From positions 62,001-126,000 of the forward strand of contig JAFTMS010000031.1 of NCBI GenBank assembly GCA_017452265.1: 64,000 nt of DNA, in the 5' to 3' direction. Position numbers and translations under genes: made by a program. Shown in pieces: positions 26,818 to 35,703 of the stretch. Position 1 is the stretch's first letter. Every line of letters starts with the position of its first letter. The notes under the pieces were generated by a model. That model saw nothing but the letters and a program-made list of their open reading frames with translations. It did no database searches and was not told where the DNA came from. This stretch comes from Bacteroidales bacterium (lineage in GTDB: Bacteria; Bacteroidota; Bacteroidia; Bacteroidales; UBA932).

Positions 26818-27726
26818 CTAATATACGACGATCAGATTCGGAACGGATCTTTCTCCGTCATGATCGAATTTCCTGTTGTCGTAAGGATGATTGATGACCC
26901 CGGTCTGTGCTGTCCACAATGTGGTCGAGCCTCCGCCGTCAAGGTTGATGGCGTCCGTCATGCCGAGCAGATGGCATACATGTGCTGTTTCATATATGCT
27001 TGTACCATCTGCCTGCCCTTTGAAGCGGCCGTCTATCACGACCAGGTAAGCATATCCCTTGTCATCAGTACCGAAGGCTGCGCGCGGATGTCTTTTGTCA
27101 TAGAACTGCGCAGAAGAGTATTGTGTCCTGACATTCGCTCTGTCCGTCTTGTCTCCCATCAGAAGCGGAACAACGATTTCTCCGTCAAGAATCAGAAGTG
27201 GCCCGGATGCCAGCGAAGAACGCCACTTTGCGTCCACTTCATCGTAGAGCGTAGTATCTTGTGCCTGCTTAATCATTACCTTGCGGCCATTTTTGTCCTT
27301 GAATCCCATCAGAGCATCCACCCGGTAGAGTTCTGTCGGATCAGTGTATCCCAATATCTCTCCGTCTTTCTTGAAACGGACAGAAGGAATTCTCTCCTTT
27401 ACGTGGAAATAACCCGCATTCAGAGCGAACCGTGCACCGACTTCTTTCCCGATTTCGCTTGGCTTTCCGGCCTGATCCTCAGGTCTGTGGAGAATCTCAG
27501 TCCTGTACCTGCGCAGAGGATATCTGACCACACATATGCTTTGAGTCGAATTGAACATCGGAATCCGGGCGTACATTGCCACAGCACCCTTGCCAAGCTC
27601 TGTAACTGACCATTCTGCATTTGCGAATGCGACGGAATCGATTTTGGAGTTGTCTGCTTGAGGAATCTGTGCCCATGCAAGCGGCATTGACACAAGAAAA
27701 GAGATTGCAATCAGGATGTATTTCAT
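26818..27726 (-). CDS. Exported phosphodiester glycosidase (NAGPA domain) family protein
   Basis: A 302-residue protein with signal peptide ending at PLAWAQ. It has the NAGPA fold known from the enzyme that uncovers mannose-6-phosphate. Conserved parts: RFALNAGYFHVKE, LASGPLLILDGEIV, HPRAAFGTDDKGYAYLVVIDGR and the key C-terminal LLGMTDAINLDGGGSTTLW. Relatives cleave phosphodiester-linked sugars and also bind cell-wall sugars. The substrate here is unknown. It converges on the DUF4252/sigma operon across a 100-base gap and follows the ATPase gene on the same strand by 31 bases. Confidence 0.85.
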   Translation of the reverse strand: MKYILIAISFLVSMPLAWAQIPQADNSKIDSVAFANAEWSVTELGKGAVAMYARIPMFNSTQSICVVRYPLRRYRTEILHRPEDQAGKPSEIGKEVGARFALNAGYFHVKERIPSVRFKKDGEILGYTDPTELYRVDALMGFKDKNGRKVMIKQAQDTTLYDEVDAKWRSSLASGPLLILDGEIVVPLLMGDKTDRANVRTQYSSAQFYDKRHPRAAFGTDDKGYAYLVVIDGRFKGQADGTSIYETAHVCHLLGMTDAINLDGGGSTTLWTAQTGVINHPYDNRKFDHDGERSVPNLIVVY

Positions 27727-27757
27727 ATCTTTCGAAACTGGTCTGGAAACGAAAACT

Positions 27758-28882
27758 TCAGCAGTATTGCTTGCGGAAGAAAATTTCGAAGACGGGGTCT
27801 GATATATAGATTCCGTCTTTTCTTATTTCTATAAGCTCCTTGTCCTGCAATGCTTTCTTCAATGTCGTGACATTAGATTTTGTCCCGAGACGGTAGTCTT
27901 CCAGTATTGAAGCGGAGCCGAAATCATTGTGTATGCCGCTGCAGACGGCTCTCAGAAAGTTCATCTGATAAGCGGACAGTCCATTGATCTGTTGGATGAA
28001 CAGGCCGGAGCACTGGGCCATAAGCTCTTCAAACGCTGTTTCTATAATGTTGTCCGTAACTTCTTTTTCCGTATTGACATAGACATTCCAAGCAAACTGC
28101 TGGACGTATGAAGAATAGTTGTCTACGGTAGCGCAGATTTTCAATGCACCTTCCCGGGATATGGATTTCCCATTTGCATTGAATCGGGCTACGATATAAT
28201 CAATCCAGTCTTCAGTCGGAATCTTATCCAATGTTACCATGTCTCCAAACTGATAGAACGGCATTCTCTTGTTCTGGAAAATATTCTCCATCATGTGTTT
28301 CTTGCTTCCATAAAAACAGAATGACACATTTCTGAAATGCTGCCATACCGACCGAAGCCGTTTCTGTACTGACAGGGAATCAGGAAATTCACCTATCTGC
28401 TGGAATTCGTCTATACATACGATAATGTGCATTCCTCGTTTAGTGGCAATTTTCTCAGGCAGAGACAGAATCTCGTCTGGAGAAATGTCCTTGGGAGCAA
28501 GCCCCAGAGATATGGAATAATCCGTTACCGAATCCGGGCTGATTGAAATCTTCGGAATGATTCTTCCCAAGAATTCCTTTGCGGATTCAATTGCCTGTTC
28601 TACTTTAGAAGATGTCTGCCTGATGACTTCCGAACAGAATGTGTTATAGAAGTCATATTCACTGCGACAATCGTAAATATCCATTCTGATGGTCTTGATG
28701 TCCTGCCTTTCAATGGATTCGCATACTTTGTTTATAAGAGATGTCTTTCCCATGCGCCGAGGCGATATGAGTATGGTGTTTATACCGCCCTCGAAATTAC
28801 TTCTTATACGCCTTGTTTCCCTGATTCTGTCGGTAAAATTATCCCCGGAAACGGCCATTCCATAAACAAATGTCTTTTCCAT
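27758..28882 (-). CDS. AAA-type ATP-binding protein of the archaeal ATPase-like group
   Basis: About 374 residues from ATG 28882; the earlier codon 28912 is rejected because a TATATTTG box sits just upstream of 28882. The P-loop is ISPRRMGKTSLINKV, and Walker B is IIVCIDEFQQIGEF. A C-terminal winged-helix region follows (QIMNFLRAVC-like, LKKALQDKELIEIRKDGIYI, PVFEIFF). Members are often mobile-associated or defence-related regulators; the job here is unknown. The gene is visibly more AT-rich than its neighbours, hinting at horizontal transfer. It lies 31 bases ahead of the glycosidase-like gene. Confidence 0.8.
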   Translation of the reverse strand: MEKTFVYGMAVSGDNFTDRIRETRRIRSNFEGGINTILISPRRMGKTSLINKVCESIERQDIKTIRMDIYDCRSEYDFYNTFCSEVIRQTSSKVEQAIESAKEFLGRIIPKISISPDSVTDYSISLGLAPKDISPDEILSLPEKIATKRGMHIIVCIDEFQQIGEFPDSLSVQKRLRSVWQHFRNVSFCFYGSKKHMMENIFQNKRMPFYQFGDMVTLDKIPTEDWIDYIVARFNANGKSISREGALKICATVDNYSSYVQQFAWNVYVNTEKEVTDNIIETAFEELMAQCSGLFIQQINGLSAYQMNFLRAVCSGIHNDFGSASILEDYRLGTKSNVTTLKKALQDKELIEIRKDGIYISDPVFEIFFRKQYC

Positions 28883-28900
28883 AATCTCTTGAATTTGGAG

Positions 28901-28908
28901 CAAATATA
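28901..28908 (-). promoter_or_regulatory. Promoter -7 box for the ATPase gene
   Basis: The minus strand reads TATATTTG, 18 bases before ATG 28882. Confidence 0.5.
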
Positions 28909-28920
28909 GCAAAAAATCTT

Positions 28921-28959
28921 CCGGTACACAAACTTGTGGACCACAAAGTTGTGTACCGG
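28921..28959. terminator. Near-perfect palindrome ending the GH43 transcript
   Basis: CCGGTACACAA at the left pairs with TTGTGTACCGG at the right, with the inner TTGTGG/CCACAA also paired. On the minus strand it is followed by a run of T, fitting a terminator 23 bases after the GH43 stop. It also has T-rich sequence on the plus strand. Confidence 0.75.
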
Positions 28960-28981
28960 AGTTTTTGTGGATCAGCGGTGC

Positions 28982-30565
28982 CTATCTGTATTCGAAATAT
29001 TCGAAACGGGCGGTTGTTCTGGCTTCGGATTGGGCCCAAAGGCCTATCATTATGCCGGTGAAGCCGGCGACCGTCTCGCTGCTGAGGTAGCGCGTGTGAT
29101 TGAGGCCGAGCTGTTTGAAGTCCTTGCCGTCGGTCGAATACCAGAGACGGTAGAATTCCGGTTCGCCGGTAATCCGAAGCCATACTTTTCCGCTGCCGAC
29201 CGGGGTTTCCTCGATGTGGTTGAGGACGCCCATCGCATAGCGTACGGCGATGCTGTTCTTTCCACCCTTACGTGTAAGGTAGATGTCGTAGTGTGAGCCG
29301 GAGTCCATGAATACCGTTATGCCGGCCTTATCGCCGCTGCGTCCTTTCTGAAGACTTACGCAAGTTTCAGCGGTGAAGTCTATGTCCTGCTGGCGGAATC
29401 CGACGAATGTCGGCGAGGCAGATGTCTCGTTAAGGTCGGCCGCTGTTCCGGTGAGCATGAGGGCTCCGTCGCGGACTTCGTATCTGTCGGTTTCAGGATT
29501 ACGTATCCATGACCATTCAGGGCCCAATCCCGCAGCAGCCATTGTCGCGGATGGGTGAGCAGGAACAGCCGCGGACTCGAATTCATTTCTGGCAGGACGC
29601 TTCGGGAACGGCTTCTGAGGCAGAGTCGGCACATCCATCTGCAATGCGATGTCGCCGCTTCCGTTCACCACCGGCCATGCTCCTTTGTCCCAGCGCACCG
29701 GCGCAAGGAACGTTTCACGTCCCATCAGGTGGTGGTTGCCGCCCTGTGTGCGGAATCCGAGGCAGACAAGCCACCATGATCCGTCGTGTGCCTGAATTAT
29801 ATCAGCATGTCCGGTACCTTGTATCTGATTGCCCTGGGTTGCCTGCTTGAAGTGGGTGAGGATAGGATTATGCGGCGCTCCGATGTACGGCCCGCCCACA
29901 TTGCGGCTGCGGGCAATGGTGACGCCGTGTCCGAACTCCGTACCTCCCTCGGCGATAAGCAGATAGTACCAGCCGTCCTTCTTGTAGATGTGCGGCGCTT
30001 CAGGGTAACGTCCTCCTGTTCCGTACCATATCATCTTCGGCTCCGTGAGCTTCTCTCCGGTATCCGGATTGATTTCGCAGAAGATGATGCCGTCGTTGCC
30101 CGAACCTGAGTAGTAGCACTTTCCGTCTTCGTCCCAGAACAGGTCCGGATCGATGCCGGGCATATCTACCCATATCGGGTCGGACCAACCGGAGCGCGGA
30201 TCCTCAGCCGTCACGATGAAGTTTCCTTTTGAAGATGTGTTTGTCGTAATCATGTAGAACCTTCCGTTGTGGTGACGGATGGTCGGAGCATAGATTCCGC
30301 CCCATGAACGGGCATCCGGAAGTGCCAGCTGGGATTCGCGGTCAAGGACATGTCCGATCTGCTCCCAGTTCACGAGATCCTTACTGTGGTAGAGCGGGAC
30401 TCCCGGAAAGTAATGGAAGCTGCTGGTGACCAGATAGTAGTCATCCCCGGCCCGGCATACGCTCGGATCAGGATTGAATCCCGGAATGATAGGGTTGGTG
30501 TAGCCCTGAGCGAATGAAAGGGCAGTCACGAAAAGTGTCGCAGCTGCTGTGATATACCGTTTCAT
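28982..30565 (-). CDS. Secreted GH43 family beta-xylosidase/alpha-arabinofuranosidase-like enzyme
   Basis: About 527 residues from ATG 30565, where a signal peptide starts (MKRYITAAATLFVTALSFAQ); the upstream frame has no signal. Inverting GH43 five-blade propeller: NPDPSV (catalytic base Asp), GIDPDLFWDEDGKCYY (pKa modulator Asp) and RYPEAPHIYKKDGWYYL (acid Glu). A C-terminal beta-sandwich (about 345-527) with EWSWIRNPE and FRQQDIDFT resembles the xylosidase C-domain. It would cut xylose or arabinose side chains or xylo-oligosaccharides. It lies downstream of the AGE epimerase gene, separated by a REP-like element, so the two may form one unit. Confidence 0.9.
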   Translation of the reverse strand: MKRYITAAATLFVTALSFAQGYTNPIIPGFNPDPSVCRAGDDYYLVTSSFHYFPGVPLYHSKDLVNWEQIGHVLDRESQLALPDARSWGGIYAPTIRHHNGRFYMITTNTSSKGNFIVTAEDPRSGWSDPIWVDMPGIDPDLFWDEDGKCYYSGSGNDGIIFCEINPDTGEKLTEPKMIWYGTGGRYPEAPHIYKKDGWYYLLIAEGGTEFGHGVTIARSRNVGGPYIGAPHNPILTHFKQATQGNQIQGTGHADIIQAHDGSWWLVCLGFRTQGGNHHLMGRETFLAPVRWDKGAWPVVNGSGDIALQMDVPTLPQKPFPKRPARNEFESAAVPAHPSATMAAAGLGPEWSWIRNPETDRYEVRDGALMLTGTAADLNETSASPTFVGFRQQDIDFTAETCVSLQKGRSGDKAGITVFMDSGSHYDIYLTRKGGKNSIAVRYAMGVLNHIEETPVGSGKVWLRITGEPEFYRLWYSTDGKDFKQLGLNHTRYLSSETVAGFTGIMIGLWAQSEARTTARFEYFEYR

Positions 30566-30604
30566 GGTGTGTTTTGTAAATAATTGGTAGCCAGTTCTTT
30601 CTGT

Positions 30605-30675
30605 AAAGTGCGTGCCGCCGATGGGGAGCACGCAGTTTCTGTAAGTGATTGAATTGCTGTGGTTTGCATTTTACG
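30605..30675. repeat. REP-like hairpin-plus-tail element, copy B
   Basis: Core 30608-30635: GTGCGTGC and GCACGCAG flank CGCCGATGGGGA (stem of 7 bp plus a flanking AAA/TTT). The tail TGTAAGTGATTGAATTG follows at 30640, then TTGCATTTTACG at 30664-30675. Copy A has TTGCATTTTGCG at the same spacing. It sits between the AGE and GH43 genes and could alter their relative expression. Confidence 0.75.
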
Positions 30676-30686
30676 GGCCTCGTTGC

Positions 30687-31967
30687 TTATGGGCGTGGAG
30701 AGAGGCGTTCGATGATTTCGAGGCACATCCGGCCGTTGTGGTAAGGGCATTTCCAGAAGCCGGCCTTGTCATCCTTGCGGTTGGCTGTGCCGTCCGCGCG
30801 CAGACTCCAGAACCATTCGCCGTTGGTCTTGTCGATTATATTTGCCTTTATGAATTCCCAGCACATGAGCGCATTCTCCAGTCCTTCCTGCGAGCTGAAG
30901 TGATGCCACAGGTTGAAGTTACCGACGACGGTTTCCGCCTGTACCCACCAGTGGCGGTCTGCGTCCGTCTCCACGCTGCGAGTACCGTCCACCGCCTTAT
31001 GCCCGACACTTTCGTATATCATTCCACCTTCTGCGGTGAAGCCTTCCGAAGCGGCCTTTGCCACTGCCGGCACAAGCGCTTCTACCCGTGCTGTCACCTC
31101 GGGCTTCCCGAGAACGAGAGCCGCCTCGTGCAGCAGCCACGAAGCCTCGATGTCGTGGCCGTATGAAACGATGTCGTAGTTGCAGTTCCAGTCATCGTCG
31201 AAGAACAGGTGAAGATGGCCGTCAAGGCCGAGAATACGGCCTGTGAATATGTTTATGAGTCCTTCGAGACGCTCCTCTAAAAGCTTGTCCTTCCAGACGC
31301 GGTACAGACATGTATATGCCTCAAGCACATGAAGATGCGTGTTCATGGTCTTGCTTTCGTTGGCGTCCTTGTCGCTCAGACGCATGTCCTCAATCGGGCT
31401 CCAGTCGCGGTTAAAAGCTTCAAAATATCCGTCCTTTTCGGTGTCGAAACTGTGTTCCTCAATCGAATGGAACAGCTTTACGGCATACTCCAGGGCCTCT
31501 TCATCTCCGTATGCCCTGTACAGTTCTGCCAGTCCGTATATCGCGAAACCGATTGCGTATATCTGTTTCTTGGTGTCGAGCGGGGTGCCGTCCGGACGAA
31601 GAGACCAGTACGTACCGCCGTATTCCGGATCATAGAACTTGTCGATTATCAGGCGTTTTGCCTTCATGGCAACGTCTATATACCCCTGTGCTTCTTCTTG
31701 TGAAGCCTTGCAGGCATCGGCCTCGCCGTAAAGCACCCTGTATGCAGAGGCGAACGTCCAAAGGAGACGGGCCGTCATTATGCCTCCGACAGGCGCATCT
31801 TCATCTGCTTCTTCAGTGCCGCTGATGCGTCCGAGGAGGATGCCCGATGGACGGATCATCTTTGTTGCCCAATAAGGCAGAATATTTTCTGTCAATTCTT
31901 TGCGAACTTGAGTTGCAAGTGCTTTGGCGGCAAAAATCTCTGCCGGTGTCTTCTGTGTCTGCTCCAT
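30687..31967 (-). CDS. AGE family epimerase (cellobiose/mannobiose 2-epimerase-like)
   Basis: About 426 residues from ATG 31967; the upstream frame (to 32393) is rejected as it crosses the promoter region and lacks similarity. An all-alpha barrel of the N-acylglucosamine 2-epimerase superfamily, with catalytic-type histidines in NTHLHVLEAYT, SYGHDIEASWLL, TDADRHWWVQAE and the C-terminal FWKCPYHNGRM. In the mannan context it probably turns beta-1,4-mannobiose into mannosyl-glucose for the GH130 phosphorylase, in the cytoplasm (no signal peptide). It faces the AraC-type gene divergently. The predicted -7 box is only 5 bases from the ATG. Confidence 0.9.
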   Translation of the reverse strand: MEQTQKTPAEIFAAKALATQVRKELTENILPYWATKMIRPSGILLGRISGTEEADEDAPVGGIMTARLLWTFASAYRVLYGEADACKASQEEAQGYIDVAMKAKRLIIDKFYDPEYGGTYWSLRPDGTPLDTKKQIYAIGFAIYGLAELYRAYGDEEALEYAVKLFHSIEEHSFDTEKDGYFEAFNRDWSPIEDMRLSDKDANESKTMNTHLHVLEAYTCLYRVWKDKLLEERLEGLINIFTGRILGLDGHLHLFFDDDWNCNYDIVSYGHDIEASWLLHEAALVLGKPEVTARVEALVPAVAKAASEGFTAEGGMIYESVGHKAVDGTRSVETDADRHWWVQAETVVGNFNLWHHFSSQEGLENALMCWEFIKANIIDKTNGEWFWSLRADGTANRKDDKAGFWKCPYHNGRMCLEIIERLSPRP

Positions 31968-31972
31968 GTCCG

Positions 31973-31980
31973 CAAATATA
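31973..31980 (-). promoter_or_regulatory. -7 box abutting the AGE epimerase start
   Basis: The minus strand reads TATATTTG and ends 5 bases before ATG 31967, so this mRNA may have almost no leader. Confidence 0.45.
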
Positions 31981-32072
31981 ACGAAAACTTCCGAACGCTC
32001 ACTGTTTAAAGATAAAAGCCGCAGGAATGTGGGAAAATATGTTAAAATAGTATCAGTTTGCGTAAAAGTTAT

Positions 32073-32080
32073 TATATTTG
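32073..32080 (+). promoter_or_regulatory. Promoter -7 box for the AraC-type regulator
   Basis: TATATTTG on the plus strand, with the regulator ATG 91 bases downstream. It shares the divergent region with the epimerase promoter. Confidence 0.5.
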
Positions 32081-32171
32081 CCATCTGTAAATGATTTCGT
32101 CCAGAGGTCGGGATTCGAGGATAGGGTAACATGGATGGAGAAAGTGCGATGGAAAAAACTTTAGCTGTGCT

Positions 32172-33050
32172 ATGGGAAAGGTACTGACTGAAATCACTCC
32201 GCTTTCGGAGAAGGACTGCTTCCACATCGTGGAACGCCACAAGACGGAATTCACGTATCCGCTGCATCAGCATAAGGAATACGAGCTGAACTTCATAGAG
32301 CATGGTTCCGGAGTGCGGCGGATCGTGGGCGACAGTGTCGAGGAAATCGGTGATTACGACCTCGTCCTCATCGGTGCGGAAGACCTTGAGCACGTATGGG
32401 AACAGGGTAGATGCAACTCAAAGGATATCAGGGAGATAACTATTCAGTTCTCCACCGACTTATTTAACGGTGAGCTGCTGTCGAAGAACCAGTTCGCATC
32501 CATCAAGCGCATGCTTCGCCGTGCGGATCACGGCCTGTCCTTTCCTCTGGCGTCGATAATGAAGGTGTACTCCACCCTTGACACCCTTGCCGCCGAGCAG
32601 GAACGTTTCGTCCAGTTCCTGAAATTCCTGTACATCCTATATGAACTTTCTGTTTCGGACGAGGCCAGAGTGCTGGCTTCCAGCTCGTTTGCCCACACGT
32701 CCCGCAGCACGGAAAGCCGCAGGGTGCAGAAGGTGAAGCAGTATATCAACGACCATTACGCCGAGCCGCTGACGCTTGCCGGGCTGGCGGATCTTGTGGG
32801 CATGAGCCCCGTTGCCTTCAGCCGCTTTTTCCGCATGAGGACTGGGCGCACGCTGTCCGACTATATCGTCGATATCCGTCTCGGCTATGCCGCCCGTATG
32901 CTTGTGGATTCTACGAAAAACATCTCCGAGGTGTGCTATGAATGCGGCTTCAACAACCTCTCGAACTTCAATCGCACGTTCAAGGCGAAAAGGGGCTATA
33001 CGCCGCGTGATTTCAGGGCGATGTACAAGAAGAACAAGGTGATAGTTTAA
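32172..33050 (+). CDS. AraC family transcriptional regulator
   Basis: A 292-residue protein. The N-terminal sugar-sensing cupin (about 15-130) has HKTEFTYPLHQHKEYELNFI. The C-terminal DNA-binding domain (about 190-290) has two helix-turn-helix motifs: LTLAGLADLVGMSPVAFSRF and ISEVCYECGFNNLSNFNRTF. It is the only clear regulator at the mannan locus (no hybrid two-component sensor or SusR was seen), so it is the best candidate for control of the epimerase, GH5-CE7 and SusCD genes. The inducer is unknown, probably a manno-oligosaccharide. ATG 32172 was chosen because the nearest upstream frame is closed by TAG. Confidence 0.9.
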   Translation: MGKVLTEITPLSEKDCFHIVERHKTEFTYPLHQHKEYELNFIEHGSGVRRIVGDSVEEIGDYDLVLIGAEDLEHVWEQGRCNSKDIREITIQFSTDLFNGELLSKNQFASIKRMLRRADHGLSFPLASIMKVYSTLDTLAAEQERFVQFLKFLYILYELSVSDEARVLASSSFAHTSRSTESRRVQKVKQYINDHYAEPLTLAGLADLVGMSPVAFSRFFRMRTGRTLSDYIVDIRLGYAARMLVDSTKNISEVCYECGFNNLSNFNRTFKAKRGYTPRDFRAMYKKNKVIV

Positions 33051-33077
33051 ATCATATCATAATCGGATAAAATTGTA

Positions 33078-33109
33078 TTTGTTTAGCTTCTACGCGCGAG
33101 TTATCTTTG
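33078..33109 (+). promoter_or_regulatory. Full promoter of the mannan operon
   Basis: TTTG (33078-33081), 20 bases, then TATCTTTG (33102-33109). The GH5-CE7 ATG is 31 bases downstream. It is the clearest two-box promoter of the mannan region. Confidence 0.75.
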
Positions 33110-33139
33110 CAAAATCAAAGGTAATAGCGCTAAGACTAA

Positions 33140-35665
33140 ATGAAATTCAACAGGATTATCAACGTCCTGACATGTGCCGCAGCGGCTCTGCTGTGCTCCT
33201 GTCAGGCATCTGAGCCGTCTTTCGTGAAAGTGGAGGACGGACAGTTCGTATCTGATGATTACCCGTCTTATTATGTGGGAACGAACTTCTGGTACGGTGC
33301 GATTCTTGGCAGCGAAGGAGTCGGCGGTGACAGGGAACGCCTTGAGGCTGAGCTTGATACGCTCAAGGCGCTTGGTCTGGTGAACCTCCGCGTGCTTGTG
33401 GGGGGAGATGGTCCGGACGGCATTCCTACAAGGGTGATGCCGACGCTTCAGAAGGAGCCGGGAGTGTATAATGACACGATTTTCCGCGGTCTGGACTACC
33501 TGCTTGCGGAAATGGCGGAGCGTGGCATGAAGGCGGTGCTCTATCTCAACAATTCGTGGGAATGGTCCGGCGGTTACGGAATGTATCTCGAGTGGGCAGG
33601 GGCCGGAAAATCGCTCATTCCGGCTGAGGTCGGATATCCGGCATATTGCGAATCCGTTTCAAGGTTCGTCACGAATGAGAAGGCGAAAGAGCTGTTTGCA
33701 GATCATGTCAGACATGTCGTGAGCCGTACGAATACTGTGACAGGAAAGCCGTACAAGGACGATCCTGCCATTTTCTCATGGCAGATCGGTAACGAACCAC
33801 GCTGCTTCAGGGAAGATGCCGAAGGTCAGCAGGCATTTGCAGACTGGATGTGGTCGACTGCCGCTCTCATAAAATCCATAGACCCGAACCATATGGTCTC
33901 TTCCGGAAGTGAGGGAAAATGGGGCTGTGAAGGCAGTCTGGACCTTTTCGAGAAGATACATTCATGCCCGGACATCGACTATATGAACATACACATATGG
34001 CCGTATAACTGGAGCTGGGTGCGTGAAAATACGCTCAGAACGAATCTCTGTCAGGCAATAGCCAATACGGATGAATACATCGACGAACATATAGAAATCG
34101 CCAGGAAATACGGTAAGCCTGTCGTGCTGGAGGAATTCGGCTTTCCGCGTGATGACTTCAGATTTGCACAGGGCACACCGACGACGGCACGTGACGAGTA
34201 TTACAGCCATGTCTTCGGTCGCATAGCGGACTCAGCTAAGGAAGGCGGCCTGTTCGCAGGACTGAACTTCTGGGGTTGGGGAGGCCTTGCAGGCCAGTCC
34301 GAGACGGACATATACTGGCAGCCGGGCGACGATTACTGCGGTGATCCGGCTCAGGAGCAGCAGGGACTGAATTCTGTTTATGCCTGCGACACGACCACAT
34401 TGAAGGTGATCAGGGATGCCGCACAGGCCATTGCAGAGGCTTCGAAGCCGAATGCGTGGATAGTCGTGGACAAGACATGCGGAATGTACAGCGGCAAGGG
34501 GCCGCACACCGTAGAGGCCGGACTGAATGCACACAACAATATCATCAATGCCCTCGAAAGCGGCCGCTGCACTCTAGAGCTCGAAGTGTCGACAGACTTC
34601 GGCCAGCCTGAAAGGACATATAGGCCGCATGTCCTGAACTTCCGCAAGGGCGGGGCGGACATGAGTTTTGACATAAATCTCGCCCCGGGCTTCCACAAGG
34701 CTGTCCTTTATCTCGTATCGAAGGAAGACGGCACAAAGATGGAGATCACGTGCAGCAATCTGGGCTGCGATCCGGAAAAGATTGCCTCGCCGCAGGACAA
34801 GCAGCCGGATTTCGATGCATTCTGGGAGCAGACGCTCGCACAGCTCGCTGCAACGGCTCCGGAATACAGGCTGACGAAAATCGAAGAGCATTCGAACGAC
34901 ATCCGCGCATCCTATCGCGTGGACATGAAGTCGCTCGGCGGCGAACCGGTCAGCGGCCTGCTCGTGATGCCTGTCAAGGAGGGAAAATATCCCGTGATGC
35001 TTAACTATCTCGGTTACAGCAGCGTGCCGTGGCAGCCGGATCCTTCTGACAATCCGCAGATGATAGAGTTCTTCCTCTGCGTCCGCAATCAGGCCTACAA
35101 CCGTCTGCCTGACGAGAAGGACGACTGGTGCACAAGAGGAATAGAATCAAAGGATACATATTATTATAGAGGAGCTTTCGCTGATGCTGTCCGTGCCGTG
35201 GATTTCGTATGCTCGCTCGACAAGGCGGACAGAAGCCGCATCTTCGCTCAGGGTGAAAGCCAAGGAGGCGCACTGACATTGGTGGCCGCTTCGCTTGACA
35301 GCCGCATCAAGGCCATCGCTCCGTCGGCACCGTTCCTCAACGATTATAAGGACTACTTCCGCCTTGCAGGCTGGCCTGGCGGACCGATTAGGAAGGCAGC
35401 AGGGGAAAAGGGTATTTCGGAAGAGGATATGTACGTGACACTCAGCTACTTCGATGTAAAGAACTTTACCGACAGGATAGAATGTCCTGTGCTCATGGCC
35501 ATCGGCTTGCAGGATCCGGTCTGTCCACCTCATACGAACTTCGCCGGCTACAACCATATAAAGGCTGAAAAGTCGTGGATCTGCTACCCGTTTGCCGGCC
35601 ACAACGTGTGGGAGCAGCCGGGCTGGCCGAAAGCGAAGGATGAATTCTTCAAAAGCAGAATGTAA
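33140..35665 (+). CDS. Lipoprotein fusion of GH5 mannanase and CE7-type acetyl esterase
   Basis: 841 residues. A lipoprotein signal (LTCAAAALLCSC) suggests a cell-surface or periplasmic enzyme. The N-terminal half (about 25-430) is a GH5 barrel of the subfamily 7 mannanase type, with acid/base Glu219 in WQIGNEPR and nucleophile Glu332 in VLEEFGFP. A linker beta region follows. The C-terminal half (about 525-841) is an alpha/beta hydrolase of the CE7 acetyl-xylan esterase/cephalosporin C deacetylase type: YRGAFADAVRAVDF, nucleophile Ser707 in QGESQGG, Asp in GLQDPVCPP, His in FAGHNVWEQ. A single chain could deacetylate and cut acetylated mannan. It is the first gene of the SusCD operon. Confidence 0.9.
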   Translation: MKFNRIINVLTCAAAALLCSCQASEPSFVKVEDGQFVSDDYPSYYVGTNFWYGAILGSEGVGGDRERLEAELDTLKALGLVNLRVLVGGDGPDGIPTRVMPTLQKEPGVYNDTIFRGLDYLLAEMAERGMKAVLYLNNSWEWSGGYGMYLEWAGAGKSLIPAEVGYPAYCESVSRFVTNEKAKELFADHVRHVVSRTNTVTGKPYKDDPAIFSWQIGNEPRCFREDAEGQQAFADWMWSTAALIKSIDPNHMVSSGSEGKWGCEGSLDLFEKIHSCPDIDYMNIHIWPYNWSWVRENTLRTNLCQAIANTDEYIDEHIEIARKYGKPVVLEEFGFPRDDFRFAQGTPTTARDEYYSHVFGRIADSAKEGGLFAGLNFWGWGGLAGQSETDIYWQPGDDYCGDPAQEQQGLNSVYACDTTTLKVIRDAAQAIAEASKPNAWIVVDKTCGMYSGKGPHTVEAGLNAHNNIINALESGRCTLELEVSTDFGQPERTYRPHVLNFRKGGADMSFDINLAPGFHKAVLYLVSKEDGTKMEITCSNLGCDPEKIASPQDKQPDFDAFWEQTLAQLAATAPEYRLTKIEEHSNDIRASYRVDMKSLGGEPVSGLLVMPVKEGKYPVMLNYLGYSSVPWQPDPSDNPQMIEFFLCVRNQAYNRLPDEKDDWCTRGIESKDTYYYRGAFADAVRAVDFVCSLDKADRSRIFAQGESQGGALTLVAASLDSRIKAIAPSAPFLNDYKDYFRLAGWPGGPIRKAAGEKGISEEDMYVTLSYFDVKNFTDRIECPVLMAIGLQDPVCPPHTNFAGYNHIKAEKSWICYPFAGHNVWEQPGWPKAKDEFFKSRM

Positions 35666-35703
35666 CAACAAGTTATACAATTATTAACACTAAATTCAGT
35701 AAC

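Noticed and set aside
31968..32393. N-terminal extension of the AGE epimerase
   Set aside because: It covers the divergent promoter region and part of the AraC-type gene on the other strand, and does not look like epimerase.
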